A stretch of DNA of 64,000 bases from Elysia chlorotica (lineage: Eukaryota > Mollusca > Gastropoda > Plakobranchidae). Under the pieces are notes generated by a model. It did not search any database. It was not told the DNA's origin and was given only the letters and a program-made list of their open reading frames with translations. This document shows positions 1 through 13,700 of the stretch, piece after piece. Within the stretch, counting starts at the first letter, position 1, and each line of letters opens with the position of its first letter. Location: assembly GCA_003991915.1 (NCBI GenBank), contig RQTK01000110.1:101863-165862 (forward strand), in the 5' to 3' direction. Position numbers and translations under genes: made by a program.

Positions 1-164
1 GCTCTGTTATGTCCCATTTCATGTTTCATGCCCCCCCCCCCCCCACACACACACACAAATTAAATCAATCAATCAATAAATAAAAAACAAAAAAACCCTA
101 CAAAATCAAAGAATACAAGAATTAGGACGGGTGTCTTAGAGCAGGGATAATTATTGTCTCCACT

Positions 165-201
165 AATCTCTGACGTTGGACGTTAAACCAACTCAACTTA
201 G
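165..201 (+). mobile_element. SINE 3' tail
   Basis: TCTGACGTTGGACGTTAAAC followed by CAACTCAAC is the family 3' end. The sequence before it is only weakly similar to the body, so the copy is heavily decayed or truncated. Confidence 0.5.
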
Positions 202-683
202 CTCCCCTGACCTCTAATAATGCACAGTAAACAATGTAAACAATTTAGCTCAAATCTTCAATAGTTCTACCTTATTTCCTTACAAACAAAATTTAATGTA
301 ATCTGTAACTTTTCTTAAAATTAACACACAAACAAGTCAAGGTAATAAAAGTCGCACTCAAGCACTGCATGCGAGGTAGCCTCGACTGTGTGCCATCATT
401 TAATGCAAATTTTGTAGGTCAAGGTTGAAAGCACCGAAAAAAGAGGCTAAAAATGAAAATAAGGCAAAGATGCGCAAGTGAGCAACAGGTACAACTATCA
501 TACCTACTGCGCAAAATGGTCTAGCTCGGGACTGGTTCGATGGTGTGGATTTAATGTAATGAGACAAAGAGAAGTGGGAAAATTTCCTTAGCAGAAGGCA
601 ATCGGTTTACAGAAAACAATATGATGCCAGTGCCACTTACTGCACAGAGTGAGTACCACCCGAGACTCGAGTGCTCACTCTCC

Positions 684-864
684 AATCTAAATCTAGAATC
701 TAGATTCCAGATCTCTAGATTCTAGATCTAGATCTAGAAATATAGATGTAGATCTAGATTATAGATTCCAGATCTCTAGATCTAAAAATCTAGATTCTAG
801 ATCTAGATCTAGAATCTATGTAGTTTCTATAATCTTTCTTCATAGATATAGATCTAAGATCTAG
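684..864. repeat. TCTAGA/AGATCT palindromic cluster
   Basis: About 180 bp made mostly of overlapping TCTAGA, AGATCT and CTAGATCTAG words, broken by short ATAT insertions. Nearly self-complementary at several registers. No gene overlaps it. Confidence 0.8.
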
Positions 865-1182
865 CCTATTTTACATACGATAAACATGGGTAGCTTTCAA
901 TCTAGGCCATAGGACCTATAATTATCTGTAGTGTTGAGAGCATTCACATGACAATCGTAGTTACATTAGGACTGAGGATTGATCAGGCTTGATTATAAAT
1001 TAAGACTGGAGACAGCAAATTATATAGAAATAAAAAATGGAGATAGCAAATCATATATAATTGTAAAGTAAGACTGGAGATAGCAAATGAAGGGAATATC
1101 AGATCTTCCTTTTTGTACTTACTAGCATCTAGCAAATGAAGAGAAATCAAGAGCCTGCTGTAGACTTGCTAGCCTAGATTGA

Positions 1183-1218
1183 GCTTCTCTGTCTCTCTCT
1201 CCCTTTTCTTTGTCTGCA

Positions 1219-1300
<82 letters not shown>

Positions 1301-1316
1301 CCTTTTCTTTGTCTGC

Positions 1317-1369
<53 letters not shown>

Positions 1370-1500
1370 CCGCTCTCTCTCACTGACTCTCTCAATCTCT
1401 ATGTCTATATCTCTCCCTCTCTCTGTGCCTCTTTTTCTCTGTTTTGTCTGTCTGCATCTATGTCTGTCTGTCTCTCTGTCTCTCTATCTCACTCTGAGCT
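1183..1500 (+). repeat. (TC)n/(TGTC)n compound microsatellite
   Basis: Long TC runs alternate with TGTC runs and two copies of CCCTTTTCTTTGTCTGC. The long open frame through it encodes only Ser/Leu/Cys/Val repeats and is not a gene. It ends about 115 bp before the UNC80 ATG, so it lies in the 5' UTR or promoter region. Confidence 0.9.
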
Positions 1501-1616
1501 CTCTTTCACATAAACATTGCAAACAATTGTCACACGTCAAATGAATACCCTAATACTTGCCTATGATTGATATCTCAATCTTGCTATTCAAGGGTGAAAA
1601 ATCAGCTCAAATCAAA

Positions 1617-1708
1617 ATGGTGAAAAGAAAGACACAAACTGGAGATGACATGGATGGAGATAGGTCTGTTCCTTTGCCAATACAGACATTCTTCTGGCGG
1701 CAAACCAG
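1617..1708 (+). CDS. UNC80: UNC80 exon 1 (initiator)
   Basis: This exon starts with ATG and encodes MVKRKTQTGDDMDGDRSVPL followed by PIQTFFWRQT, which is near-identical in pattern to the human N-terminus (MVKRK...IPLPIQTFLWRQT). It ends AG|GTAAGA in phase 2. No in-frame upstream ATG gives a better start. A 5' UTR exon could lie further upstream. Confidence 0.93.
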
Positions 1709-4700
1709 GTAAGACTTATTTTTTGTGTATTGAATTTGAACTGCAGGCTAAGAGAAAAGCTGGAACATATTGTGAAAACTTAATTGATTGAAGTGAAATG
1801 TAGCAGAGAAAAACGACCAGAAAAGACAATAGACAGCCTAATTACATGTCATGATGCTGGGAAAGTCGCTAAGGCATTAAAAGCAGTGGGTGATTAGGAT
1901 GTATGGAGACATGTCCCACTTAAGCATGCATGGAACTGCCTTGATTGGGATCATAAAATAAGATTTATGATGCCTGAACTAATACTTGTGTTATGAACCA
2001 CTTCATAGAGTAATACAAAAACAACAACTTATCATATACTTCTCATGATTTTTTGTCCCTCTCTTTTGCCCATAGCCCATTCATTCGACCCAAGCAAAGC
2101 AATCTCTGTGAGGCTTCCTGTTTGGTAAGTGAGGACATTCATTATGTTTTAAATTCTCCTTTTAGAAAACTATCTTAACCCCTACGGCACTTTGAAGGTC
2201 GTCCGATGGGCAGATGGCCAGTTTGGGCCTGGCACGGGTGACTGTGTGTGAAAAAATGGGGTGGGGCGTGACTATTCACCTGGTTAACCGAGTGTTGCCC
2301 TGATATCGCCTTTATTTAAGTTCATAAAACTATATATTTCTATTGCGCTGAGAAGTTAGTTGATTTCACTATCTTGTTTGTTTCTGCTTTTTATTTATAA
2401 TCGTTTATTACTAATCGTGTGGGAGGAATAAAGAAGAAAACAGTAATTACTTTCTTTCCTGCAGGTGATTACAATGAAACATATTTAATATTTTAAATAG
2501 CTGCGCCTGTGGTATGTTTCTGTTCGAATCCTTTTTACATGGAACAACACCCCTCCAGTGCGTCTCTTGACTGAAAGGTTTGCTAAAAAAGGTCTGGGCT
2601 ATCATCAGTGATATAACCGTCATGTTACCTCATACTGTGACAGGGAGGCTGAGAATCCTCCAAACTTTACATTGATTTCCTTGGTTAATCCTTTAACTCT
2701 TAAAACCTAGGGCTTAATTTCACATTTTGGCGGAGGGTTTTGGAAAGCTGTAAAATGGGAGAGTGGGTATCTTTTTTTTTTGTCTCCATTAGTTGTTATT
2801 GGAGGTAAAACTAGAGTGTTTTATATCAAAATGATCACAATTGGTGTTGAGACGAAAAGTGAAACATTGAGAAATTCATAGCTATCATTACTGTAACGTG
2901 TGTTTACCGGTCGCAGTGTCCTGGTTATTGTAAAGTTTACTGGTCGCACTGTGCGACCGCTCGTGTTTAAAGAGTTCAGAGCATAAACACCCATTCACAA
3001 GTTTCTCGCGTGATAGAAAAGGGAGGAGTAAAGAATGAATGAAGGCCCACTACCAGTGGTACTTTGTTGGCACCCTGCAGTATCCAGTTGGGAGGTGCTA
3101 AGCCAGTGAGGTAGTCAGAGCGGAACTAGTAGTTCTTTCACAGCGAGGCAGTCATCTGCCGGGCCGCGCTTTATGGGTTAACTTAAAACTAATACATTAG
3201 AGTAAAACATCTTTATTACAATTAATACATTATGCAGACCTGCATATATGAACACCTGTGTAAAGATGGAAAAAAAAATACACACTCTTAGGTGTTGTGC
3301 TCTTGTTACCACATATGATAACTTTCTACACATGTGTAAGGGACAGAATTATGAGATTTGTGTGATAAATTATCCATTGGCCCTTTTTAAAATAATCTCA
3401 GTTACTTGTTATATATATTTTTTATCATCTACAATGGGCAGGATTACTCACCAACTCAAAGGATCATCTACTTGAGGGATTCTTTTTTTAAAAAAAACAC
3501 ACACACAAAAAAAGAAAAAATGAGAAAACAATAGCATGAAAAAAATATCCAAATTCAGAAAACAATATTGCCTGAAATTCAAACCTTTTCCCTCACCCTT
3601 ACATCCACCAACCCCTCTGCTTTAACTTTGCAGTGGCACAGTAATGATTATGACTAAAATATAAGGCAACACATTGATAACGTTTTAAGTATAATAGTAA
3701 AAGTAACCAAGTTGAGGAACAGGATTAATCTTTCAGGACACAGTCAATGTCATAATTATGTATGTGCACACAACTCTACAGTCGTTTGAACGAGTCGTGG
3801 TTCAGAATATCCTGCATGGGCTGTCCCCAAGCCTGTGCAAAGCTGTTCAAAGTGTCTCCAGGTGGAAAGTTGTGCAGGCTGCCTTCCCCCACCTGATGCA
3901 TGCTTGCTCCTCTCTCATCGCTGCTTGCAAACAGGTATGAGTAGACATATTATGGTTTGTGAGTGTATGAATAAGAGTCTTATAATATTGGAGCAATAAC
4001 ATGGTCAGTTTGAGAATAAAAGTTGATGACTAGATGGTTTAATGCATGCTCTTAAATTTTGTGAGATTAAATCTCCATGATGTTAAAATAAGATATAATT
4101 ATTATACACATGATATTAACAAAAAATGAAAATTAGGTGATCAGCAATTGATCTTTTAGCTGACATGAACACATCTCTGAAAGTCATAACCAAAAGTTGA
4201 GTGTTACAATCAACAGTTGATAGAATTTTGTTCCTGTTTAATCCAGAACATTTCTTGAAAAGATGCAAAGATTGTGGAATTTTATTGTCATAAATTTATA
4301 CTATTGAAAAACTTAAAAGCAGGCTATCAATTTGAGAGATCAGGCACTCTTGACCCTCTTGCACGCATATTCATCTCCTGACCTTTTCATTCTGTACTAT
4401 TCCTCCAGGGTAACCCGGACAACCGTTTCTCCTCTAGTGAGACAAAGCTTCTGTACACGTTACATTGGATTATACTTGACGCAGCATCGGAGTGTGAGGA
4501 TGCGGATTCAGAATCAATGGCCCTATCTGGATCTAAAGGGAGCTCGGCCCACATGCACTCGCTCAGCACAATCCAGTTGTTTGTTTACCTGTTTGCACCC
4601 TTGGTCCACCTCATGAAGGTTAGTCTTGTTGTCATATCGTAATTGAGCTATCAAGAAGGCATATCGCAGAAATGTATGATTCTGACAATATCTTATCGAA

Positions 4701-7700
4701 GTGTTTATTAGATCATGGTGAAGTTAAAACTAAAGTGCTGCAATTTATTTTTCATTAATTAAAGAAAAAGAACAGTAGATTTGCAATACTAATGAAGAAA
4801 TAAATCATTATTTCAACCATCTTAAAACACTAAAAATGACAAAAAAAACTTTTTGGTCAGTACCATTGTTTCATTGACCATTAACTTAACTGAGTCACGC
4901 ATCACATACATGAAAGAGGTGAGTGTAGCATGTTATTTGAATGATAAAAAAAAATGAAGTTTTCAATTCTAACAAAAAATTACAATCTTTCTTTATTGGT
5001 TCAAAAGAAATTAATTTTCTAAAAGTCCTAATAAAAGTACGATTTCGTGATCTTTCTGGCAAAATCTCTGCAACTCAGTTGAATTAAAACAGAATGCCAT
5101 TTTAAACCCTAAAGGAGTCTTAGTTAACTGAAACATAATTAGTTTATATTAATAATTATCATGCTTTTTACATGTTAATGTTTTGAATGCTAACATAAAT
5201 CACCAGTTGAGGTTTTTGTTTTGAATGAAAGCTTCATTTTATCAGTATGATGCCTCTAAACAATCAAAGAGCAGGAATTGCTTCAAACTTCATTCTGTTA
5301 AAGGACACTGACTTTGAATCGCTCAAGTTAGAGAATGGTCTGCGTCTGTGGCAGCCAATGTGGGAGTTTCAGCAGCCGGATATTCCTTGCTTTGCCACAC
5401 CGGTGAAGCCCCAGCGCAGCGTTCTCAGGGCGCAGCGGTCACAGCTCAAGGTCAACACCAACGCTGCCAACATATATGTAGGAAAAGGTAAAACTTCGTA
5501 AAAATAGTTTAAATATGATACATTCCGGACTGTTCATCTATTAGGCATGTTACTAATTGAGTTTTGAGCTAGACCCACTTGACATGGAAACAACTATATA
5601 CTGATAATTTTCAATTTTTAATGAACATGAGTTGTCTATGATTTTAGACTCGATAGAGTTATAGTTTTTTTTAACATCTGAAAGCTCACTCAATGCTCTT
5701 TGGCAGACTATTAATAACTGGAAAACTAATAGATTAAAAAAAAGAAAAAGCTGAAAGGTGTGAAATACAAACAATAAAAAAGAATAAAATTTTGATGACA
5801 TATTAATGGTTAATTAATATAAGCTTTGCAAATTGTAAGGAGTAGTATTTTGCCGTTGAATGTCATAAAGTTGTGCTCTTTTTATTATCTTTTTTTTATG
5901 TATGAAAGGTAATAAATGATAAAAATCATTGATCATAATCTTCTGCAGGTCTGTAGAAACATGTGATTTTGATCTGATCATCATAAGTCTTCTTATTTCC
6001 ATATCTTAATAAGAGTTGTAAGATTACCACAACATTGTACTTAGGGCCAGCTTTCTAGACATAGATCGTGGACCTTAAATTTCCTTCTAGACTTGTGATC
6101 TCAGCAATAATACATTAGGCATTAAATATCTGCACATGCTTTGGAGAAATCCCCTTGAATTGGAGTGGAACTGTTTAGTAACGTTTAGTTTCTGTTTAAG
6201 GTACTCTTGATAACACCTTCGACCTTTGATGTCATGACTCAAAGGACATATGTCTAGAGGGCAAAAAAACATGTTAGATGCCATTTTACCCAAAAAGGAA
6301 AGTTAACAAACGACTTAAGAATCTAGATCTAGTTAGAAAGTTATATTCTTGTTATGTCTTACTCTAATCTAATTTAATCTCATTTTGTCTTTTTTTTTTT
6401 TTTTTATGAAAATGGTATAACACCTTGGTAGTGTTATTAAGCGTTATTTAGCGAGTCAGTTTTTTGTGGGTTTTTTTGGGTGATGGAAGGGGTTAATGAT
6501 TACTGATGAATTTCCACCTTTTTAAGCTTTCTGCATTATGATCACTAGAAAACATGACTCGTATTATGGCTTCTTTTAGAGACAACTTCTGTTTAGCTTC
6601 TCAAAAATGTAACTCAGATAATATCTTAACCGTTTTAAAGAGGGAGTTTATACACAGACGGGAAGATATGAGAGTAAAATATTATTTTTGAAGGAAGCAG
6701 ACTCAGACTGTTGTAAACTGAGAGCATTTGTAAAGTGATTGTATCTTTAATAATCAACATTATTGTCCTTGTCGTAATTATGTTGTGAAGTTTAAAAATG
6801 GAACAAAAAAGTTTAGAAAGCTTTCTGCATATTTTAGAAGAGAAAAGTTATCCAATAGAGTGAGCCTACATAAAAGTTTTGTGTGTATATTTCACTTTCT
6901 TTTTAGGTACTTCATGTGAAAATCTAGCTACATGTTTGAATGGGTCTGAGAGCCAGATGAGTATTGAGGATGGGAACATACCTCACAATGCTCCTCTAGC
7001 TCGCATGAGCGACATCTGTACATTGTCCACAGCTGAGTCTCAGACGGCCACTGTGGAAGTTATTTGTGAAAACTGCAACACTGTGATGCCTGTAAAGGTG
7101 AAAAATTTATATTAATTGTAGATGCATTTAAAATTGTTTTGTTTTTTTTACAGTTAGATTTTGTAATCAGTTGTCTAACTACTGTGAAATGCATGTATCT
7201 TAATCATTTTGTGTTTTTTTGTGTGTGCAATATGAACTTTCATGACTTGAATTACTTATCCATATGGATTTGGATATAGATTGAAAATGAGAATCTCACA
7301 AGTGCTTTAGGGTTTGTCTTTGTTTGGTATTATCTATCATCTAAAGACACAGAAATGCAATGCCATCTTTGAAATGGTGGAAATTCAGATAAAAAAATAA
7401 AGTCGATGTAACTTTTACAAATTGGCAATATTTAAATTTTGTTTGTGGGGGGGGGGGGGGGGGGGGAGTGAGAAGGATTACAATATTCAATTAAAAGTGA
7501 CTGTTTAACTTTAAACTCTTTTTTTTTACCTTTATGTCTCTCCCCAGAACAATGACAACAACATGACGTGTCGTTGTGGGAGGAAAGATACTCTGGTGGC
7601 GTTTCTTCCTGACTCTAACAATTATGCTTTCTTGAAACTGACATCATCTGTGGACAAGGACTATGTAAAACAGAAGCTTGCGTCTGCTGTCACCAGTGGG

Positions 7701-10700
7701 ACAAGGGCTCCTGGAGCTTTGGACATTCTAAGTGCAAGTTACCTGGATGTAGCCGTTTTAAGGTAATAAACTAATTGCTGTGTTGGTTTAATATAGTTTA
7801 AGTAATTAGAAAATTGAATTATTTAACATTAGTCATAAGAAACTTACATAATCCTTGCTTGTTCCTTTCAAGCTGAATGTGCCTTAGAATCATAACATTT
7901 TGAAATCAAACATTCTTTGCTGGGTCTAATACATCACAATTGAATTGTTAAGAGAACTCATTATCATAAAAATACCTGGCCATTCTACACAAACATTTAA
8001 TCACATGTGCACTACAATATAGGTTTTTTTAAAATTAGGTTGTTTTTCACTATTATTTTCGGGCAATTAAAACACAGCTGCCTGAATTATGTAAATAGTT
8101 ATTTAGCATCTGTTTTGAGTACAACACTTCAGAAATGGCGAATATATGCATTTTACACAAGAAGGTGAAAGATAAAGGGTTTTTTAAGGTATAAATGAAA
8201 ATCTAAGTTGTAAGCCATCCTGAAAGGACCAACAGTTTCATTTATTATACCTCAGGATCAGGAAATAAATACAATTTTTTCCCATACATATTTCATTGTT
8301 TAAAGATCCCCTAGAAAAATCTTTTGAGATGAGCAAACTGTTTTTCTGATGGCGTGGACAGTGATAAATTTGTTAAATTATAAGGGTAATGAAGTGACAT
8401 GCAGACATTTTTGGTGTCAAGATTTGTTTTTAATGTTTTATCCATAACCACAATCAATGTATTCCATTTTTCCGATTAATTTTGCAGGTGTTTGTTTTGC
8501 TTGAGCTGGTCAGAGGATGGAATTTACTGGGCTCTAAGGTGTGTAGTGCATACAATGTTGTGTTTCATCCTAGACCATGTGAGTAGAATCATGACTGATG
8601 TCTGTCAATCTTGATAGCTTAATAAAACAAAACAAAGTTTACAGCTTTAGACAATCGCAATGAAGTGTTTGACTGTCTTTGATAACCTTTACATTTTCTT
8701 TATCTCAAATAGTTGTATAAGTTTTTGCACTGTGAAAAATTACAGTACAAACATTGTGTAAACAAAGAAATGAATATCAAAAGTAAGTCAATACAAAATG
8801 TGAAGGCATAGGTAAATACAAATTTCAAAAGAATTTCAATTGAATATTTATTGACCCAACAAACAGTGCAGAAAACTAAATAGTACAAGATTGTACTGGG
8901 TCCTTGATAATTCTGGACAGGTACATGAGTGAAAAACATTCATTATTCAGTAATCGGGTACAAACGTCAATTTCTACTCAAGCTTTCTGAAAACATTATT
9001 CGTTAGTTGTGAATTGTAGGGACATTTGTTGGCAATGACACATAAATGGGTATACACACCTAACTTTGAAATTCAAATATTTATTGGGAATTTCAGGATT
9101 GTCAGGGTATTTCTTTAAATCTAGATTATTACTTACATCATGTAATGTACAGTTATAGGTACTACCATAATACAAAGTATGATAAACTTTGACTGCAGTC
9201 ATACATAGTGACTGTTACATTTGCCATGAGTTAACCCAATCCCTATTATAAAGGTAACTGAACAACTATGTCAATCCTAACAAAATTAGATCTTTTTCAA
9301 TCTTCAATTTAGAGACATCTAAAAACTTGTGTTTTTATTCTGTTGTGGACAGATATATGCATCAGCGTATGCTTGAGGTGTGCCATGAGTTTGAGGCTAT
9401 GGATCAAAAAGAAAGAACCCGCAGCTGCTCTCTCCCAATTCCTGACCTGAATATCCTGATGGCAGGAGCCACGACACCCACACCTGCTTCAGGAATCCCA
9501 AGCGGAGCTGGACCGCGGAGCCCAGGGGCTAACTCTTCTTACCTTTTCAATGTACAGTGGCTTAATTTGTTACCTTTCTACGGTTTCTGTAAACATTGAT
9601 ATAAAATTGTACTATATTTGCTATTAATGTTTTAATGTGCGGATCCTTAGAAGTCAGTTGTTTCACTATTTTGACAAGAAGCGAAAAATCTTAATTTCAT
9701 CGTCAGCAAAAAAACCCCATGTCTCTCATGACATTTTTCACAGAATACCTTTCAATTAACTTTACCTCAAATTTGATACATGCATAAGAGATAGAGCTAT
9801 GCATTTCAAATTGCACATTGTTCTCTCTTAGGGTGTGTTAGGAGACTCTACAGTCCAGAGTCCAACAATGAAGCACGTTCCTGGTCTGGAACTGAGACGA
9901 TCAGCTATGATTTCACAGGATAGGTCTGCCTTTCACGACCTGCACCACCAGCCAGTGAGGAAGGAGCCTCCATTCAAGAAGATCCGTGGGGTGGAGTTAA
10001 AGCAATTCTTTGACTCTGGCAAGTCCTTTCTGAAAAAACGAGATCAGCATGATCATGATGGTGGGTATTTTTTTTTATGAAGTGGAAAATGATTGCTGGT
10101 AAAATTGAGAAGTGAAAATAACCATTCCTAGACAAAGGCAAATATTTAAAAAATATTGTTAAAGACTGTAAAATTAAATGAAAAGTATGTAAAAAAAAAA
10201 TTTTTTTTTTTAAACTCACACGTTTTGACGGAGGGTTTTGAAAGTTGTAAAATGGGAGGGAGTGTACCTTTTTATTTTGCATGCATTGCTGTTGTTATTA
10301 GAGGTAAACTTAGAGTGTTGTATATCAAAATGACCACAAATAAATGGATGTTATGGAAATAAAATAATATTGATTTATGTTTATGACTTTTTTTGTTGTT
10401 TTTTTTTCAATTGAAATGTGCAATACAGATTTTGTTATCTAAAACCTGTACATAAAAAATAGTAAATCCACCTGTGTCTGCCTGAATTTAATCTTTTTCA
10501 GTTCATCTAATGCATGTCTTTATGTGTGCAAAGTTTGTCTTAGTTAGGTGATCCATTATTGTGTAATAAAATAATACAGATAGGCCCATAGGGCTCGTAA
10601 AATAAAAAATAAATAATTCAAATTTTCCTTTCTGAGTCTAAAAGTCTAATCTAGATCTAAATCTAGTTCAACCAGAGTTATCACTAGTGTCAGAACCAGA

Positions 10701-13700
10701 TTCGTCTGATTTCTTTTTCTCAACTAGATCTTACTAAACTTTCTTCATCACTATCCCCAAGGTTTGCAAATAAATGATTTCTTCTCGAGTGTAGCACCTG
10801 ATGCAAGAACGAACTGAATTGTCTGCTCTAAATTCTTTGTTTACAAATGGGCAATGTCAACTGAATCAATTCCTAGAAGCCCTTTAGGGTAAATTGGTGT
10901 TGAAATTAATATTGAAGTATCGTAGAAGATCGTCACATCAATTTTTTACTGTGACTACTGCACTGTGTGGCTGCTCTGGTTTTACTGGTTAATTAAAAAA
11001 AAATTACAAATAATATATTTTGTCTTGATTAAAAACCAGTTATTTTATTTGGCTTTTATCCGTTATTTCTCTCGAAAGTCATGGCTCATTTATTGCCCTC
11101 GTATTTAAACAGGGAAAGATGAGTCGGGTCATGTTGGTGAAGGAGAAGGCCACAGATTAGGAATGAGCATATTCAAGGAAATTAGAGAGCAAGATGAAAA
11201 GTTTGGCTCTCTCAGGTCTGTATTTTGTGTGATATGATGGAACGCTTTTAAATTAGGGGACTTCTTTAAATAAAAAGATATACAAAACAGTCCATTTGTC
11301 TATTTGAGTCAATGAGAAAGAAATCTCAAGCTAAACCTTCTTTAAAATTAGACTTTTGAAAAGCAATATAGGAAATTTTCCTGGAGTTAACACATCTAAT
11401 CTGTATCCTTGTGTGTTTGCAAAACTGTGTGTGTAGAGCAATAGAACAAGGATCCTATCTCCGTAAAACTTTGATCGGTGTCTCTCTCTTAGTGACACTT
11501 GCTATATCTCACCATATGCAGTCCAAAACTGTATTAGTCCTTATCAGATTAAAATTTCTGGTTCGTTTTTATAAACTAAAGAATACTACTAACATAGGAA
11601 TACTCCATTCCAATTTATCTCAAAACTACTAAAATCTAGATATTCTGATCTGTTAGCACGGTTAAGATGTATATATATATGTATATTATATATATACATA
11701 TACATATAAAATAAAACAATTGATCCTTACTTACATAGTTATTAAATTCTGTACACATATGTTTTGTGAGGTACCATTGCGCTCATCTCATGAGAAAACT
11801 TTGTCTTGTTCCTCTTTCTTGTTCTGTTTAGAAAACATTTTCTTCTGTGCATGCATGTAGACATATATTAGTAGACAAGTGTATGTGTATGGCGCGGTTT
11901 AACAATTTGTATCCCCAATCCTGATTTGTCTGTTTGTGACGTGGCCAGCCTGGGCAGGCGCTGTGCGGGCGGCCAGAACCAGCAGGACAAGGACTCTGTG
12001 GGCAGCAGCAGCCAGTGCAGTGGCCAGGACTCCTCCGCCTCCTCGCAGGTCGACCTGGGTCAGACGAGGGCCGGCCTCAGCTCGGTAATCAACGCTGGCG
12101 GCCAGGGGTCAGGTCACACCCGGTCTGGCTCGGGGGGAAAGCCGGAGAAAGACTCCACGCTGCGAAAACCCATCATACGCATCACTGAGCATAGTCCCGA
12201 CGCTAGGGGTCAGTACTTGCATTTGACATTTTTTTTGGTATGTGTAGAGTAGTATAGTTTTATGTAGCCTGTAAGTAATGTGATTTCACAAAGAATTTTG
12301 TAATGAAAACATGAGCTCTGCTTCAGTTCTAGGATCACTAAGCAAAGCACCTACAGGCGCACGAGTGATGCTAAACAGTGGGACTTTCCCTAGTGATTAA
12401 AATAGAACATGAAGGACACAAACAGAAGATGTTTTATACAAAAGAACAATACGACTTTTCTGTTTCTCATGTCTTCCAAAAGTGGAATTTATTTTGGTGC
12501 AATCACGTTTCCTTTACATGAAAATGTAGTGGAGAGTTACTGAAGTAGCAACTTTTGAACATAATCTGAACATATAGTGCTCACCTAGCTTGAGTTAAAG
12601 AGTATAAAGATTTTGAGCTTTGATGTTGCTTATTTTTTTGTCTTTGTGATTGTTTACAATTTTGGTAGTTGTATAAAAGGTTGCATTTAAAAAAAATTTG
12701 TATAGTAAGTAGTGGACATTAATGATATGAGAGATAACCCACAAACATGAATAGGGTAGTACAGTCGGACCTGCCAAATCGGGAAATGCGAAATAGGGCA
12801 AACCTGCATAATTGGGGAAGATTCCGGGGAATGGAAATTTTTCTTTATGAAGTCATCATGGAATCTGGAAATATTACCTGGTTAATAGGGAAAAATATTT
12901 CACACATCAAGATTGAATGGATGTGCTAAGGGCAGATTGTTTGATAATTTTTTATAGAAAAACGTGCTCATCTTACGTGTTACACATATTAACAAGCACA
13001 TATGGTCCATAAAGTCCGTTTCTGGACTCAGCAACATGTAACGGTGTTTGTTTATGACGCTGCTAAAAGTTGTATAGATGTAGCTGGGTGTGTTATATAA
13101 CTATGAACGTAAAAGATGGCCCTTAAAAACAAGTCGATCTGTCTATTGAGGATAAAATGCGTCCTCCCCCTTTTTCTTCTTCTTCTTCTTCTTCTTCTTC
13201 TTCTTCTTCTTCTTCTTCTTCTTCTTCTTCTTCTTCTTCTTCTTCTTCTTCTTCTTCTTCTTCTTCTTCTTCTTCTTCTTCTTCTTCTTCTTCTTCTTCC
13301 TTCTTCCTTCTCCTTCTCTTCTTCTTCTTCCTCTCCTTCTTCTTCTTCTTCCCCCTCCCCCTCTGACTCTCTTAAGCTAATACATATTCAGTATAAAATA
13401 TGTACTTGTACTGTAATTTGCACAAATTAAAGAGCTTCATATGTGTTATATGTACTAAAAGTACTTGATCCACGAAATTGGGAAAACCAGAATAATTGGG
13501 AAAAGGCGCCTTCTCCTAAAATTTTCGAAAACCAGGATGAAGCGGGTCCGAACTGTATTTGCATTTTTTTTGTTAATAGCTTTTCATGTGTAGTTTTTGT
13601 TTTGTTTTGTTTTTTCTTGACTGGTGTGTGTAAAAACATATTTGAAAAAAAGTGTTTTATTTCCTTTGCTTATTTTTCAAGGAAAGCTAAATCAATGTGA

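Larger units (their letters stand above)
1..1616 (+). other. Region upstream of UNC80
   Basis: AT-rich sequence with a C-homopolymer near 31-44, a SINE tail, the TCTAGA cluster, short imperfect repeats of GACTGGAGA.AGCAAAT at 1004-1092, and the TC microsatellite. A promoter must lie here or in an unseen upstream exon, but no clear TATA or initiator stands out. Confidence 0.6.

Noticed and set aside
1179-1544. Long open frame of Ser/Leu/Cys residues
   Set aside because: It is a translation of a TC/TGTC microsatellite. The same applies to frames at 13116-13430, 19900-20394, 44158-44792, 47980-48579 and 51116-51409.
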